A stretch of 64,000 nt of DNA from Duncaniella sp. (GCF_029054785.1 NZ_JAIDEN010000091.1:24377-88376), one strand, 5' to 3'. Positions 24,483 through 32,193 are shown, counted from the first letter of the stretch. Notes: generated by a model from the letters alone, not told the origin. Program-made: numbers and translations.

Positions 24483-24909
24483 ATTACTAATTTTTACACT
24501 TGGCTGCGTTGCCGGCCTTGCTCTTGGCTTCATGTGGGGCCATCGTCGCGGATTCGTTACCGGAGCTAAAACTGTTCCATTTCCGTTCTCTTCTCCATCC
24601 GGAGCTGTGTTACCACCGTTTCAATATTCCGAGTCCGCATTGCCGAGATTTCAATGTATTCATCGGCTATCGGTAGTTCGTACTCCGGAGGAAAGAATGT
24701 GGCAATCGACTTATGCAGTGAATCAGATGTGTGATAAAATAGCAAAGCAACTGCTCGCCGGCCGAATCATTCGCCCCGTTATATTAGAAGAAGACGAACC
24801 TGACGGATCCCCCTTGGTGATTGGCTGCTCGTTTTACGCTGTTGCCGACCCGTTTTATGAGCACTATCCCAATCTGACATTCTTCGAGCAGCCATTGTCT
24901 TCGGATTGA
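24475..24909 (+). CDS. Phage protein with N-terminal membrane anchor, unknown
   Basis: 144 residues. Residues 1-20 (MIELLIFTLGCVAGLALGFM) form one hydrophobic helix followed by WGHRRG, giving a single-pass inner-membrane anchor with the rest in the cytoplasm. It is the last gene of the rightward early operon. Confidence 0.6.
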   Translation: MIELLIFTLGCVAGLALGFMWGHRRGFVTGAKTVPFPFSSPSGAVLPPFQYSESALPRFQCIHRLSVVRTPEERMWQSTYAVNQMCDKIAKQLLAGRIIRPVILEEDEPDGSPLVIGCSFYAVADPFYEHYPNLTFFEQPLSSD

Positions 24910-24926
24910 TCTTATATAAAACAAAA

Positions 24927-24950
24927 CCCGACTCCGTGCCGGGAGTCGGG
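24927..24950 (-). terminator. Intrinsic terminator of the short leftward operon
   Basis: CCCGACTCC (24927-24935) pairs with GGAGTCGGG (24942-24950). On the minus strand it is followed by GTTTTGTTTTATA, so it best terminates the leftward genes at 25012-25658; it also lies between converging units. Confidence 0.75.
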
Positions 24951-25011
24951 AAGAAAGCGTCTGTGTGCTTTGCGTGTCAAACAAAAAGAGTCATGGACGC
25001 TTGTTTTTTTG

Positions 25012-25422
25012 TCATACGCGCTGTGTGAATGAAGCCAACTGCAGACCGATTTCTTGAAGTGCCTTTATAAAAGTGGCTTCCTCTGATTCCGTAAATGCTG
25101 CGGGCTTTCCATTTACCACCTGCCCCTTAAGGCGCTGATAAAGCCACTGGCGCGTTTTTCCGAAATAGTGCCGGGCTATGTAGGCGAGATTGACAACTTC
25201 GGTCAATGCTCCCATACGCTCATGCATTGTGTAGTTAGCCAATGAACTCTCTACATTGTCGAGGTGCTTGTCGGCTGACGCCATGAGGAATTGCAACGCC
25301 TCGTTCATTTCCTGAATTTTGCCCTCGGCCTGAGCCTGAGCGGTTATCTCTTTCAGATAGTCTGTTGCGGCAGGATCTCCGGCAGCTTCCATCTGTTTCC
25401 ATTTTTCTATACGTTCTTTCAT
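25012..25422 (-). CDS. DUF5053-like phage protein
   Basis: 136 residues. Helical protein; the block TEVVNLAYIARHYFGKTRQWLYQRLKGQVVNGKPAAFT is a small DNA-binding-like helical element seen in Bacteroidales phage proteins of the DUF5053 type (Y.a..YFGKsR.WL.qRl.g..vNGK). It is the second gene of a leftward two-gene operon within otherwise rightward early genes. A regulatory role is plausible but unproven. Confidence 0.65.
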   Translation of the reverse strand: MKERIEKWKQMEAAGDPAATDYLKEITAQAQAEGKIQEMNEALQFLMASADKHLDNVESSLANYTMHERMGALTEVVNLAYIARHYFGKTRQWLYQRLKGQVVNGKPAAFTESEEATFIKALQEIGLQLASFTQRV

Positions 25423-25466
25423 CTTCGTTTTGGTTAAAGGAAGGGGGTTGCCCCCCTCCCTAGGTT

Positions 25467-25658
25467 TTACTTCTGTTTGCGAACTTCCTCGATCAACATT
25501 TCCAGATGTTTCTTTCTGTCGAGCATGCTGTCGAGATGTCGTTCAATCTCTCTTGTAGGCTTGACGCCTGACTGCAAGAGAAAGGCGATTTTTTCAAGCT
25601 CCATTTTGACCGCGATTAACTCTCCGGCCCAGTACTGTAAAAGTGCTTGTTTGTCCAT
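25467..25658 (-). CDS. Small coiled-coil phage protein
   Basis: 63 residues from ATG 25658 (just below the promoter at 25690-25720; the longer frame starts inside the promoter). Strongly helical with charged heptads (LDSMLDRKKHLEMLIEEVRKQ). First gene of the leftward operon with the DUF5053-like gene. Not recognised. Confidence 0.6.
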   Translation of the reverse strand: MDKQALLQYWAGELIAVKMELEKIAFLLQSGVKPTREIERHLDSMLDRKKHLEMLIEEVRKQK

Positions 25659-25689
25659 AATGTTAATTAACTCTTTTGGTTTGACACTG

Positions 25690-25720
25690 CAAAGATAATA
25701 CACTTTTGTGAATTAACAAA
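25690..25720 (-). promoter_or_regulatory. Promoter of the leftward operon with flanking repeats
   Basis: On the minus strand TTTG (CAAA 25717-25720), 19 nt, TATCTTTG (CAAAGATA 25690-25697). Beside it the motif CACTTTTG recurs (25701-25708 and 25739-25746), first within CACTTTTGTG, which suggests a repressor operator between the leftward operon and the rightward gene at 25826. Confidence 0.75.
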
Positions 25721-25788
25721 GTTTTCAAGCAAAAAATTCACTTTTGGTTATTTTTTCTTAGAATGACTGAGTACACCTCTAAGCGCGG

Positions 25789-25820
25789 TTTGCCTGTGTT
25801 ACCTTTTTGTTGTAAATTTG
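25789..25820 (+). promoter_or_regulatory. Promoter of the AT-rich secreted protein gene
   Basis: TTTG (25789-25792), 20 nt, TAAATTTG (25813-25820). The -7 box ends only 5 bases before the ATG at 25826, so the transcript would begin at or next to the start codon. Confidence 0.7.
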
Positions 25821-25825
25821 CGGGC

Positions 25826-26500
25826 ATGAAACATATAATACCAATCATGTTTTATTGCATATGCAATACCATATGTTTTGCTGACGTTCCAGTTTCTACA
25901 ATAGACGCCTTTATGATTAAAGGTCGCCTTAATAATAATAAATATACGGAAAATGTGCCTGACAGTTTTTATCTGCATATTAAAGATAAATTTGTTGGCA
26001 AACGTTTCATACAGAAACATGATGAACCGTTACCATATTTATATCGTACTTTCGATTGTGCAAAGTATAGCATAAATAAAAACGACACATTGGCATGTGT
26101 TGATGTTCGCAGAGTTATCAATTATCCGCTGCTAATTACGGAAACTCCAGTTGCATTAGTGTTTAGATCTTCAGAAGGTGAGATTTGTTGGACGGTATTA
26201 GAACATAGCCACCTTTACATAGAGGATTTAGAAGTTCGAGCTGCAAAGGAAACAAAACGCAAAGCCGACTATGCAGCAAGAGAGTCTGCTATGATAAAAA
26301 AGTACGGTAAGCGTAACGGCTCTCTAATCGCCAATAGACGGGTCGCCATAGGCTTTACGAAACAAATGTGCATAGATTCGTGGGGTAAACCTAAAACCAT
26401 TCATACAACTACAACAAGATATGGTGTAAATGAGCAATGGGTTTACAACGGTGGTTATCTATACTTTGAAAATGGCAAATTGAGTGCTATTCAAAATTAA
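25826..26500 (+). CDS. Secreted protein of unknown function, likely moron
   Basis: 224 residues from ATG 25826, chosen because the in-frame codons upstream overlap the promoter. The N-terminus MKHIIPIMFYCICNTICFADV looks like a signal peptide. The C-terminus (IANRRVAIGFTKQMCIDSWGKPKTIHTTTTRYGVNEQWVYNGGYLYFENGKLSAIQ) recalls the SmpA/OmlA-type 'G.t...v...wG.P......Y....Y.Y..nGKl' pattern. The gene is much richer in A+T than its neighbours and has its own promoter, both signs of a moron acquired late and expressed in the lysogen. A role at the cell envelope is inference. Confidence 0.65.
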   Translation: MKHIIPIMFYCICNTICFADVPVSTIDAFMIKGRLNNNKYTENVPDSFYLHIKDKFVGKRFIQKHDEPLPYLYRTFDCAKYSINKNDTLACVDVRRVINYPLLITETPVALVFRSSEGEICWTVLEHSHLYIEDLEVRAAKETKRKADYAARESAMIKKYGKRNGSLIANRRVAIGFTKQMCIDSWGKPKTIHTTTTRYGVNEQWVYNGGYLYFENGKLSAIQN

Positions 26501-26515
26501 AATTCTCTCCGAAAA

Positions 26516-26547
26516 TTTGGCACTGTGAGTTTATTGTCGTAAATTTG
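26516..26547 (+). promoter_or_regulatory. Promoter with operator-like inverted repeats
   Basis: TTTG (26516-26519), 20 nt, TAAATTTG (26540-26547). It is bracketed by ACTGTGAGT (26522-26530) and its inverted partner in GCGATACTCACAG (26552-26564), so a dimeric repressor bound to this pair would cover the -7 element. Confidence 0.75.
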
Positions 26548-26552
26548 CAGTG

Positions 26553-26726
26553 CGATACTCACAGACGTTAGTCGTCTCCGCAGAGCGCGGTTAATGCTCG
26601 ACATCTCAAAGCGGGCTTTTTTTATGCCCGAACATATAAGCCATACGCGGCTGTTACCGACCCATTTTAGGCGCTCTTTGGAGTAGACTACTGTGAGTAT
26701 CGCAACGGTAACAGCCGCTTTTTTTT
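26553..26726 (+). ncRNA. Structured leader or small RNA ending in an intrinsic terminator
   Basis: From the predicted start the transcript holds a GCGATACTCACAG element (26552-26564), a CGGGC/GCCCG hairpin with a T-rich loop near 26612-26630, then GCGGCTGTTACCG (26647-26659) pairing perfectly over 13 bp with CGGTAACAGCCGC (26706-26718), followed by T8 (26719-26726). The complementary CTGTGAGTATCGC (26691-26703) lies in the loop of that stem and can pair with the first element (crossing, pseudoknot-like) or with GCGATACTCACAGTA downstream (26734-26748). This looks like a terminated small RNA or a switchable leader for the genes from 26752. Function unknown. Confidence 0.6.
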
Positions 26727-26748
26727 ATTCACAGCGATACTCACAGTA
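26689..26748. repeat. 15-bp perfect inverted repeat flanking the terminator
   Basis: TACTGTGAGTATCGC (26689-26703) and GCGATACTCACAGTA (26734-26748). With the half-copies at 26522-26530 and 26552-26564 there are four copies of one motif in alternating orientation within 227 bases. Confidence 0.85.
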
Positions 26749-26751
26749 GTT

Positions 26752-27147
26752 ATGCAACAATCCATTCTCTTTAAGGTTCCGGGCAAACCTTCAACCTCGC
26801 CCCTCGTGATTCTCACAGGCCCCGCAATCGGAGCCCGGTATTCAACTCCGGCCAGTGTCCGCCTCTCCCGCGCCCTCTCGATGGCATGGCGTTGGACGCG
26901 GTGCAACTGTACGCCCCGGCGTATCGTCAGCGCCCTGTTCTCGGCCAAAGTGTCTACCGTCGTGGCCGTCATCTGCGTCTGCGCCATGTGGTGGCACAAC
27001 ATCTCTATCACCGACACTATCGAGGCCCAGGAGGCCGTCGGCACCGATTGCCTTTTCGGCATGCCCTGGGCCATCGTGTGGACAATCCGTTCCACCTTCG
27101 CCGATATCAAATCAGCCAAGAAAGGAGGTCACAATGTACGGTTTTAA
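26752..27147 (+). CDS. Small phage membrane protein, unknown
   Basis: 131 residues, starting 3 bases after the inverted repeat. Basic N-terminal half and one hydrophobic segment (VSTVVAVICVCAMWW, residues about 69-83). Two other frames are also open here, but this one begins right after the leader and runs to the ribosome-binding site of the next gene. Not recognised. Confidence 0.5.
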   Translation: MQQSILFKVPGKPSTSPLVILTGPAIGARYSTPASVRLSRALSMAWRWTRCNCTPRRIVSALFSAKVSTVVAVICVCAMWWHNISITDTIEAQEAVGTDCLFGMPWAIVWTIRSTFADIKSAKKGGHNVRF

Positions 27148-27370
27148 GGAAGATCTGCTCAATGTTGTGGCCCGGTGCGTCGTCGAGGATTGGGAGCTGA
27201 CTGATGGTAACGTCAAATATTGCGCCAATAGAGTCCGTAAATCCGGACTCTCCACCGCTGAACTGGCCGACTATCTTGCTGAACGCGGTAAAGTGTGCCC
27301 GGTCTGTGTTACTACCGTTTTCAATGCAATCGTCCACCCCATCGAGGACGAGGAAGGAGGCGAGGCATGA
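27134..27370 (+). CDS. Small phage protein with Cys pair, unknown
   Basis: 78 residues. It is preceded by AAAGGAGGT (27121-27129), a near-perfect Shine-Dalgarno sequence that is rare in Bacteroidetes. The protein has a helix-turn-helix-like ANRVRKSGLSTAELADYLAE and a CPVC element. Its stop overlaps the next start. Confidence 0.6.
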   Translation: MYGFKEDLLNVVARCVVEDWELTDGNVKYCANRVRKSGLSTAELADYLAERGKVCPVCVTTVFNAIVHPIEDEEGGEA

Positions 27371-27774
27371 TGTTCTTCTTCGATACCGTGCAGACATTCT
27401 CGATTTCGGGAAAGTCTGCCAAAGGCAAATTCTTTCAAGAGATGGCAAAGCGCTTTGAGAATGTGCTTGTGCATGGCGATGACGCTCCTATCAAAATAGC
27501 TATCGCCATGCAGGAGCAAGCACGAATTGTCGATAGTAAGATTACTCGTGGACGCGCAACTTTCGTCGATCATGTTATTGCCCGCTCCGGAGAATACGGC
27601 CAAATCTCCGCATATCCAGTTTCTGACGGCGTCGATTTCGATAAGCAGCCATATTTCCGCTTATTCTATCATAAGGTAGCTCGCACGGTCACCATTCCGG
27701 AGGCCGAGGCCCTGACGAAAGGAGGTGGTTATGAGCCGAAACACTCCAGTCCCGGAGATCGACATTGCGGCTAA
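27367..27774 (+). CDS. Phage protein, unknown function
   Basis: 135 residues from ATG 27367 (ATGA overlap; GGAAGGAGGCGAGG just upstream acts as a ribosome-binding site). Alpha/beta protein (FDTVQTFSISGKSAKGKFFQEMAKRF). No family recognised. It overlaps the following gene by 44 bases. Confidence 0.55.
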   Translation: MMFFFDTVQTFSISGKSAKGKFFQEMAKRFENVLVHGDDAPIKIAIAMQEQARIVDSKITRGRATFVDHVIARSGEYGQISAYPVSDGVDFDKQPYFRLFYHKVARTVTIPEAEALTKGGGYEPKHSSPGDRHCG

Positions 27775-27949
27775 CATCATTGCCGACAGTGAATCCGGAG
27801 TAAACATCGCCAATATCATCATCGATGTTAAAGCCGGTAAATATTCCAATGGTTTTGTCGTTCTCGACGAACCGGGAGATTTATTTATTCTCCGCAACGC
27901 TATTGATGACTTCATCGCCCATAATAACATCAAAAATCCATTCCTATGA
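27731..27949 (+). CDS. Small phage protein, unknown
   Basis: 72 residues from ATG 27731, placed 4 bases after AAAGGAGGTGG, a strong Shine-Dalgarno. The sequence is acidic with short beta-like and helical stretches (GDLFILRNAIDDFIAHNN). Coupled to the next gene by a 4-base overlap. Confidence 0.55.
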   Translation: MSRNTPVPEIDIAANIIADSESGVNIANIIIDVKAGKYSNGFVVLDEPGDLFILRNAIDDFIAHNNIKNPFL

Positions 27950-28239
27950 CCACAGAAGACAACAGCAAAGATCCGGGCATGGCGCCCGATTCAAACAAGC
28001 CCAAATTCCTCGGCGTAATCGAGGGCTTCATCAACACTCAGTACCGCCCATCAAGAGGATATAATCCTGATGACCGCCGGAACTTTCGGATTATGACCTC
28101 TCAGGAAATAATCCTCGATCTGGCCGACATGGTCGATATGGGGCTGAACGACGTTGCCGAGGCTATGATATATCTCGGATATCGTACAATCATCTATGAC
28201 GGCAAAGTCGGTTGGCTACTGCAGCGCCGGAGCGAATAA
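27946..28239 (+). CDS. Small phage protein, unknown
   Basis: 97 residues. The second half (TSQEIILDLADMVDMGLNDVAEAMIYLGYR) looks like a small helical domain of the HTH type. It is the last gene before a terminator and the long non-coding region. Confidence 0.55.
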   Translation: MTTEDNSKDPGMAPDSNKPKFLGVIEGFINTQYRPSRGYNPDDRRNFRIMTSQEIILDLADMVDMGLNDVAEAMIYLGYRTIIYDGKVGWLLQRRSE

Positions 28240-28255
28240 ACATTTCTTTCAAAGC

Positions 28256-28292
28256 AAGCGGCACATCGTTTCACAACGGTGTGCCGCTTTGA
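28256..28292 (+). terminator. Intrinsic terminator of the second early operon
   Basis: AAGCGGCACA (28256-28265) pairs with TGTGCCGCTT (28280-28289), with CGTT/AACG pairing inside the loop, then a short TTGATT tail. It is 16 bases past the last stop codon. Confidence 0.75.
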
Positions 28293-29043
28293 TTGCTTGT
28301 GGCATTTCAAACAATCCATTCTATATCTTCTTTACCTTATGGTACCTTTAGAGGTCGGTATTCTTTTCCAGGGCGACGGTGCTGCTCTATATATAATACG
28401 TTTCTGCGTATCGCGTATACGCATTATGCGCCCATTATAAGTGCAAAGTTAGGCATTGTCAAGTAGATTAACAAACGTTCTGCAATCGAGTTAGTAACAC
28501 CTATTCCACGGGCCGACTTTTGGCCCCCCCCGCCCCCCGATGGTAGGATTTCGGTGATGAGGGTGCGGTCGTGCGCCCCGGCACAGGTGCACATCGGCTA
28601 TTCCCGGTGCGGTGGGGCAGGGGGAGGCGTCCGACCGCCACCCATGCCTGCATGCTTGAAAATCGGTCGTAATAAATTGATTTATAATATTTTATGTTTC
28701 ACGTGAAACAATCTCTATAATTATTTTTTTCTCCCGCCTATTGTAAGAGAAAAAAAGAGTACATTCGTACAGATAGGCCGTTTACATTTGCAAATCAGCA
28801 GTTTAGATGGCGCACTATTTTCGCACTTTTGCGCACGATTGCACCTTTGTACAAATTCCCCTGCCGGAGGCACAGTCTGACCGTACTTTTTGCACGAATT
28901 TTGTGCGCTCATAATTGCCTGACATTCTGATATGTATAATTAAGCGCACTCTTGCACGGTAGATTTGTGCCTGCCTGATTGGAAACTCCCGCACAAATTA
29001 AACTATTTGAGAATGCAAACTTTAACGATTGCAGAATTTTTCC
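28293..29043. other. Non-coding region: possible replication/partition centre
   Basis: About 750 bases without a convincing gene. It contains, in order: a CGTATACG palindrome region near 28409; C/G-homopolymer stretches near 28520-28550; a GC-rich structured segment (GGGTGCGGTCG 28561-28571 with CGACCGCCACCC 28632-28643); a parS palindrome (28695-28710); and a series of GCGCAC/TTGCAC motifs between 28809 and 28995 that look iteron-like. The mix of a partition site, short repeats and no genes suggests an origin or regulatory hub separating early from late genes. This is inference. Confidence 0.45.
28695..28710. promoter_or_regulatory. Perfect parS-like partition site
   Basis: TGTTTCACGTGAAACA, a 16-bp perfect palindrome identical to the conserved chromosomal parS bound by ParB/Spo0J. 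No ParB or ParA gene is seen in the prophage, so the host ParB is the likely partner. Confidence 0.8.
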
Positions 29044-29051
29044 TAATTTTG
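29044..29051 (+). promoter_or_regulatory. Promoter -7 element before the first middle/late gene
   Basis: TAATTTTG fits TAnnTTTG and lies 37 bases before the ATG at 29089. At the 19-nt distance the -33 position reads CTTTA (29020-29024), a partial match to the late promoter motif. Confidence 0.55.
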
Positions 29052-29088
29052 CGCCCATAATCCGTTAACTTAAACCATAGTATATCAC

Positions 29089-29541
29089 ATGTCACAATTC
29101 TCCGTCTACATCAATCCGCCCGAATATCTTGAACAATGGCTTCGTCATGACTTTTGGGATTCTGAGTCGGGGAGAGTTGTGTTTCCTCGTGGCTCGGCTC
29201 CTCGCGCTGTTCTGCGATCACTCCTTCGCAAGCCTCCGCATGGCTCTCGCCCCTGCGACACCTCCGGCCTTCTCCCGGTGGAGGTGCCGACTTTCAAGGG
29301 AATCAATCCGGCCTCGTTCAACTACCTCTCCCCGACTGGGCAGACTGCCCTGATTTCTGCCTGCAAAAGTCTGTTTCAGGCAACCATGTCTAACGAGCTG
29401 CATGAACTTTTCAGTTATGACGTTCAGATTACCAATATAGTCTATGACTTTATGGACCGACACGGTATTGACCGTTCTGAACGCAACTGGGAAGCGATCC
29501 GTCAGATGTATTATCGTCTGCGCAAAAAAAGTCAAATATAA
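29089..29541 (+). CDS. Phage protein of unknown function, candidate late regulator
   Basis: 150 residues. No domain recognised with certainty. A Pro-rich middle (LRKPPHGSRPCDTSG...VPTFKGINP) precedes a helical C-terminal half (IVYDFMDRHGIDRSERNWEAIRQMYYRLRKKSQ) that resembles a small DNA-binding helix bundle. It is the first gene after the non-coding hub and before the capsid genes, the place where phages often keep the late-gene activator; that role is a guess from position. Confidence 0.5.
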   Translation: MSQFSVYINPPEYLEQWLRHDFWDSESGRVVFPRGSAPRAVLRSLLRKPPHGSRPCDTSGLLPVEVPTFKGINPASFNYLSPTGQTALISACKSLFQATMSNELHELFSYDVQITNIVYDFMDRHGIDRSERNWEAIRQMYYRLRKKSQI

Positions 29542-29641
29542 GACGGTTAAAATACGTTAAATCTCGTTGACTTCAGAATCAAAAATTACCAAACCGCACA
29601 TTCCGTCCATTTCAACCAAAACGCCCAAACCGCACACTGCT

Positions 29642-30061
29642 ATGAGTCGCTATTCCATTCCCGGTCTCAGAAAAATTCAAATCATTCGTTGCAAAGATCT
29701 TCCGTCAGGGCTGATGTTGCATTCCATCTGTGGCTGCATTGTCGCCATTGTTGCTCCGGCGGTTTCGGTCGAATTTGTCGGTCGGCCTGTGTTACGTTGG
29801 GAAGGTTCAAAGGTCAATGGCACACGCCAGGAAAATTCTACATTGGAGTTTTCCACTGTCAATCCGTTACCCGAAGGCGAAAAACTTGCCTTCGTGGTAA
29901 CGACTGCCGCAGGCAAGCAATATCTGATCGGTGCACGTGAAGGGTGTGCACCTATTATCAACTATTCGGACTCAACTGGCGAGCCGGGAGGCAGCGCCGC
30001 GGTCCGCTCCTATAAAATCACCCATGTCGCACAAAAATCAGTGCTCCCATGCGTTTTGTGA
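29642..30061 (+). CDS. Small phage protein, possible structural
   Basis: 139 residues from ATG 29642; an upstream TTG start gives a Pro/Lys-rich extension that looks non-coding. Beta-rich sequence (VSVEFVGRPVLRWEGSKVNG, KLAFVVTTAAGKQYLIGARE), compatible with a small capsid or tail accessory fold. It precedes a late promoter. Confidence 0.5.
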   Translation: MSRYSIPGLRKIQIIRCKDLPSGLMLHSICGCIVAIVAPAVSVEFVGRPVLRWEGSKVNGTRQENSTLEFSTVNPLPEGEKLAFVVTTAAGKQYLIGAREGCAPIINYSDSTGEPGGSAAVRSYKITHVAQKSVLPCVL

Positions 30062-30071
30062 TGATTTTATA

Positions 30072-30106
30072 GTCTTTTATCACGTTTTCCTCTCCCCGTA
30101 ATTTTG
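30072..30106 (+). promoter_or_regulatory. Late promoter 1 (protease/capsid genes)
   Basis: GTCTTTTA (30072-30079), 19 nt, TAATTTTG (30099-30106). First of five copies of this arrangement; it lies 21 bases before the prohead protease ATG. Confidence 0.75.
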
Positions 30107-30127
30107 CGGCATAGACAATCAACCGCT

Positions 30128-31165
30128 ATGCCTAAAAATTACAATCTCTACCTCAAAGGCTATGTCGGCGACTGGAATTTCTCCGCCGACATGGTCAATG
30201 CTGTTCTTGACAAGCACAAGGATAAAGAGGTTTGCGTCTTGATTGACTCAACCGGGGGGCGTGTCGATACCGCCCTCTCTATTTCCTCTCTCTTTAAGCT
30301 TCATGGTAACGTTCATTGCCACTATGTCGGCATGAATGCCTCGGCAGCCACCATCGCCTCGATGGGGGCTAAGCACGTTTCCATAGACGCAAACGCCCTG
30401 TTCCTCGTGCATAAGTGCATGAGTGTGGTTTTCGAGTGGGATTACATGAACGCGGACGAACTCGCCGCTCATATAGCCGACCTCGAAAAACTCAAAAAGG
30501 ACAACGAAACCATCGACGGCTGTATCGCCGGCATGTATGCCTCGCGGTGCAAGAAACCGAAAGAGGACCTGCTTACCCTCATGAAAGAGGGGGCATGGCT
30601 GACCGCCAAGCAAGCTCTCGAATGGGGTTTTGTCGATGAAATCACCGATGATCCGGAGGACGCTGCCCCCGAAATCACCGATGTTGTGGCTGACGCACTT
30701 GCAAAAGAGGGAATTCCCATGCCCCCGGTCGATGTCAAAAAAGGCTCATTCCTTGAACGCCTCGCGCAGTTATTCAATCCATCTTCACATTCCAAACCCG
30801 CTGCCGAGGCCAAAGTGCCGGAGGCAACACAGTCAACTCCTCAAATGTCAAAAGCTCTCACTGCTGTTACTGCCCTTCTGGGCGCCACGGTCACTGTTGC
30901 CGACGGTAAGCTCACGCTTACCGAAGAACAGGCCGACGCTCTTGAATCCGCTGTCGCCGATCATTCTGCCACAGTCAACGACCTCAATGCAAAAATCACT
31001 GAGAAAGACAACAAAATCAACGAACTCAACGCCAAAATCGCTGATCTCGTGAAAGAACCGGCCTCGAATACCTCGGACGTTATCGACACCTCCAAGGATA
31101 CAAGCCCTCTCAACGGTCTCGACATCGACAAGGTCTGCGACGCTCTCTGCAATGGTCTCATCTAA
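30128..31165 (+). CDS. ClpP-like prohead protease with scaffold tail
   Basis: 345 residues from ATG 30128. The N-terminal 190 residues are a ClpP/S49-like serine protease: LIDSTGGRVDTAL (oxyanion glycine loop), GMNASAATIASMG with the nucleophile (Ser72), and LFLVHKCM with His95. After a linker, the C-terminal 110 residues contain a heptad-rich coiled coil (NDLNAKITEKDNKINELNAKI) like phage scaffold proteins. Thus protease and scaffold are fused; the product would assemble inside the procapsid and then cut itself and the scaffold. It is followed directly by the major capsid gene. Confidence 0.85.
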   Translation: MPKNYNLYLKGYVGDWNFSADMVNAVLDKHKDKEVCVLIDSTGGRVDTALSISSLFKLHGNVHCHYVGMNASAATIASMGAKHVSIDANALFLVHKCMSVVFEWDYMNADELAAHIADLEKLKKDNETIDGCIAGMYASRCKKPKEDLLTLMKEGAWLTAKQALEWGFVDEITDDPEDAAPEITDVVADALAKEGIPMPPVDVKKGSFLERLAQLFNPSSHSKPAAEAKVPEATQSTPQMSKALTAVTALLGATVTVADGKLTLTEEQADALESAVADHSATVNDLNAKITEKDNKINELNAKIADLVKEPASNTSDVIDTSKDTSPLNGLDIDKVCDALCNGLI

Positions 31166-31191
31166 TCCTCTAATCTCAATCTCTCTCCACA

Positions 31192-32175
31192 ATGACAGAA
31201 AATTCTGCAAAATTCGTCATCTCCGACGAGGTCCTTCAGCAGTATAAGGACACCTGTATCCAGTGGGATCCTGTACTCCGACAGCTCCCCATTCGTGCCG
31301 CGGCCGACGTACTTAAATACTTCATTCCCGTCAAGAAACTCCGTGGCAAGCGTCGTTTCGGCGAAATCTCTGGCAATTCGCAGTTCGCACCGTTCAAGCG
31401 CGACCGTGTTTCCAAGGCTTCCGTCAACATCGACTACCGCGACATCGAAACCCATCACGGCAACGTTATCGAAACTTTCGCTCCGGTCGATTATCTCGAT
31501 ATCCCCCTTGGTTACCATGATCCGGTAATCACCGAAGCAATAAAGAAGGCCGGCACAACCTTCCTCGTACTCGCGCAGCTCGTGAAAGCTCGCGGCCAGC
31601 ACATCGCACAGTGCGCATTCACCGGCAAGCGAAATCCTGAAGGCGACACCACTCTTGATCTCTGCGACGGCCTCCTGACTATCGCAGACCAGGAAATCGA
31701 GGCCGGCAACATCTCAGTTGCCAAAGGCAATCTCTTCAAGGTCGGCGAAGCTGTCACCAACGCCAACGCCTGTGATATCGCAAAGGAGATTGTGTTCTCG
31801 TCGAATCAGTTCCTCCGCCGCGAAAACAACGTAATGCTCTGTCCTACCTCTTTCGCAGACGCCTACAACGAGTCTTATCTGCTTTCGCACACTGGTCTCG
31901 TTTACAACAAGCAGTATGATCAGCCTTATGTCGAGGGCTCCGGCCATAAGCTCACGATCATTCCTGTTCCTGAGCTTGACGGCACCGACAAGGCTATCAT
32001 CACTCAGACTTCCAATCTCCTGTACGGCACATATAACGACGCCGACCAGACTTCAGTCGACATCATGCGTGTCGGTCACTATGACCTCTCTATGGCCTCC
32101 GACATGTGGCTCGGATTCCAGTATCGCACCATCGACCCTCGTCGTCTCCGTATCGTCGATTTCGCCGTGGCCTAA
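31192..32175 (+). CDS. Major capsid protein
   Basis: 327 residues. It directly follows the protease/scaffold gene, the usual place. Features of an HK97-type capsid protein are a helical N-terminal arm, a long internal helix (HDPVITEAIKKAGTTFLVLAQLVKARGQHIAQ), and a beta-rich end (VGHYDLSMASDMWLGFQYRTIDPRRLRIVDF). The central NNVMLCPTSFADAYNESYLL is typical of the A-domain 'vmNp.t...' region. Assignment rests on position, size and overall pattern, not on an exact signature. Confidence 0.75.
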   Translation: MTENSAKFVISDEVLQQYKDTCIQWDPVLRQLPIRAAADVLKYFIPVKKLRGKRRFGEISGNSQFAPFKRDRVSKASVNIDYRDIETHHGNVIETFAPVDYLDIPLGYHDPVITEAIKKAGTTFLVLAQLVKARGQHIAQCAFTGKRNPEGDTTLDLCDGLLTIADQEIEAGNISVAKGNLFKVGEAVTNANACDIAKEIVFSSNQFLRRENNVMLCPTSFADAYNESYLLSHTGLVYNKQYDQPYVEGSGHKLTIIPVPELDGTDKAIITQTSNLLYGTYNDADQTSVDIMRVGHYDLSMASDMWLGFQYRTIDPRRLRIVDFAVA

Positions 32176-32193
32176 TCTTATAATATCTGAATC

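Noticed and set aside
26552..26703. A miniature inverted-repeat transposable element
   Set aside because: The inverted copies could be read as ends of a 152-bp element, but there is no target-site duplication, and copies at 26522 and 26734 plus a promoter and terminator fit regulation better.
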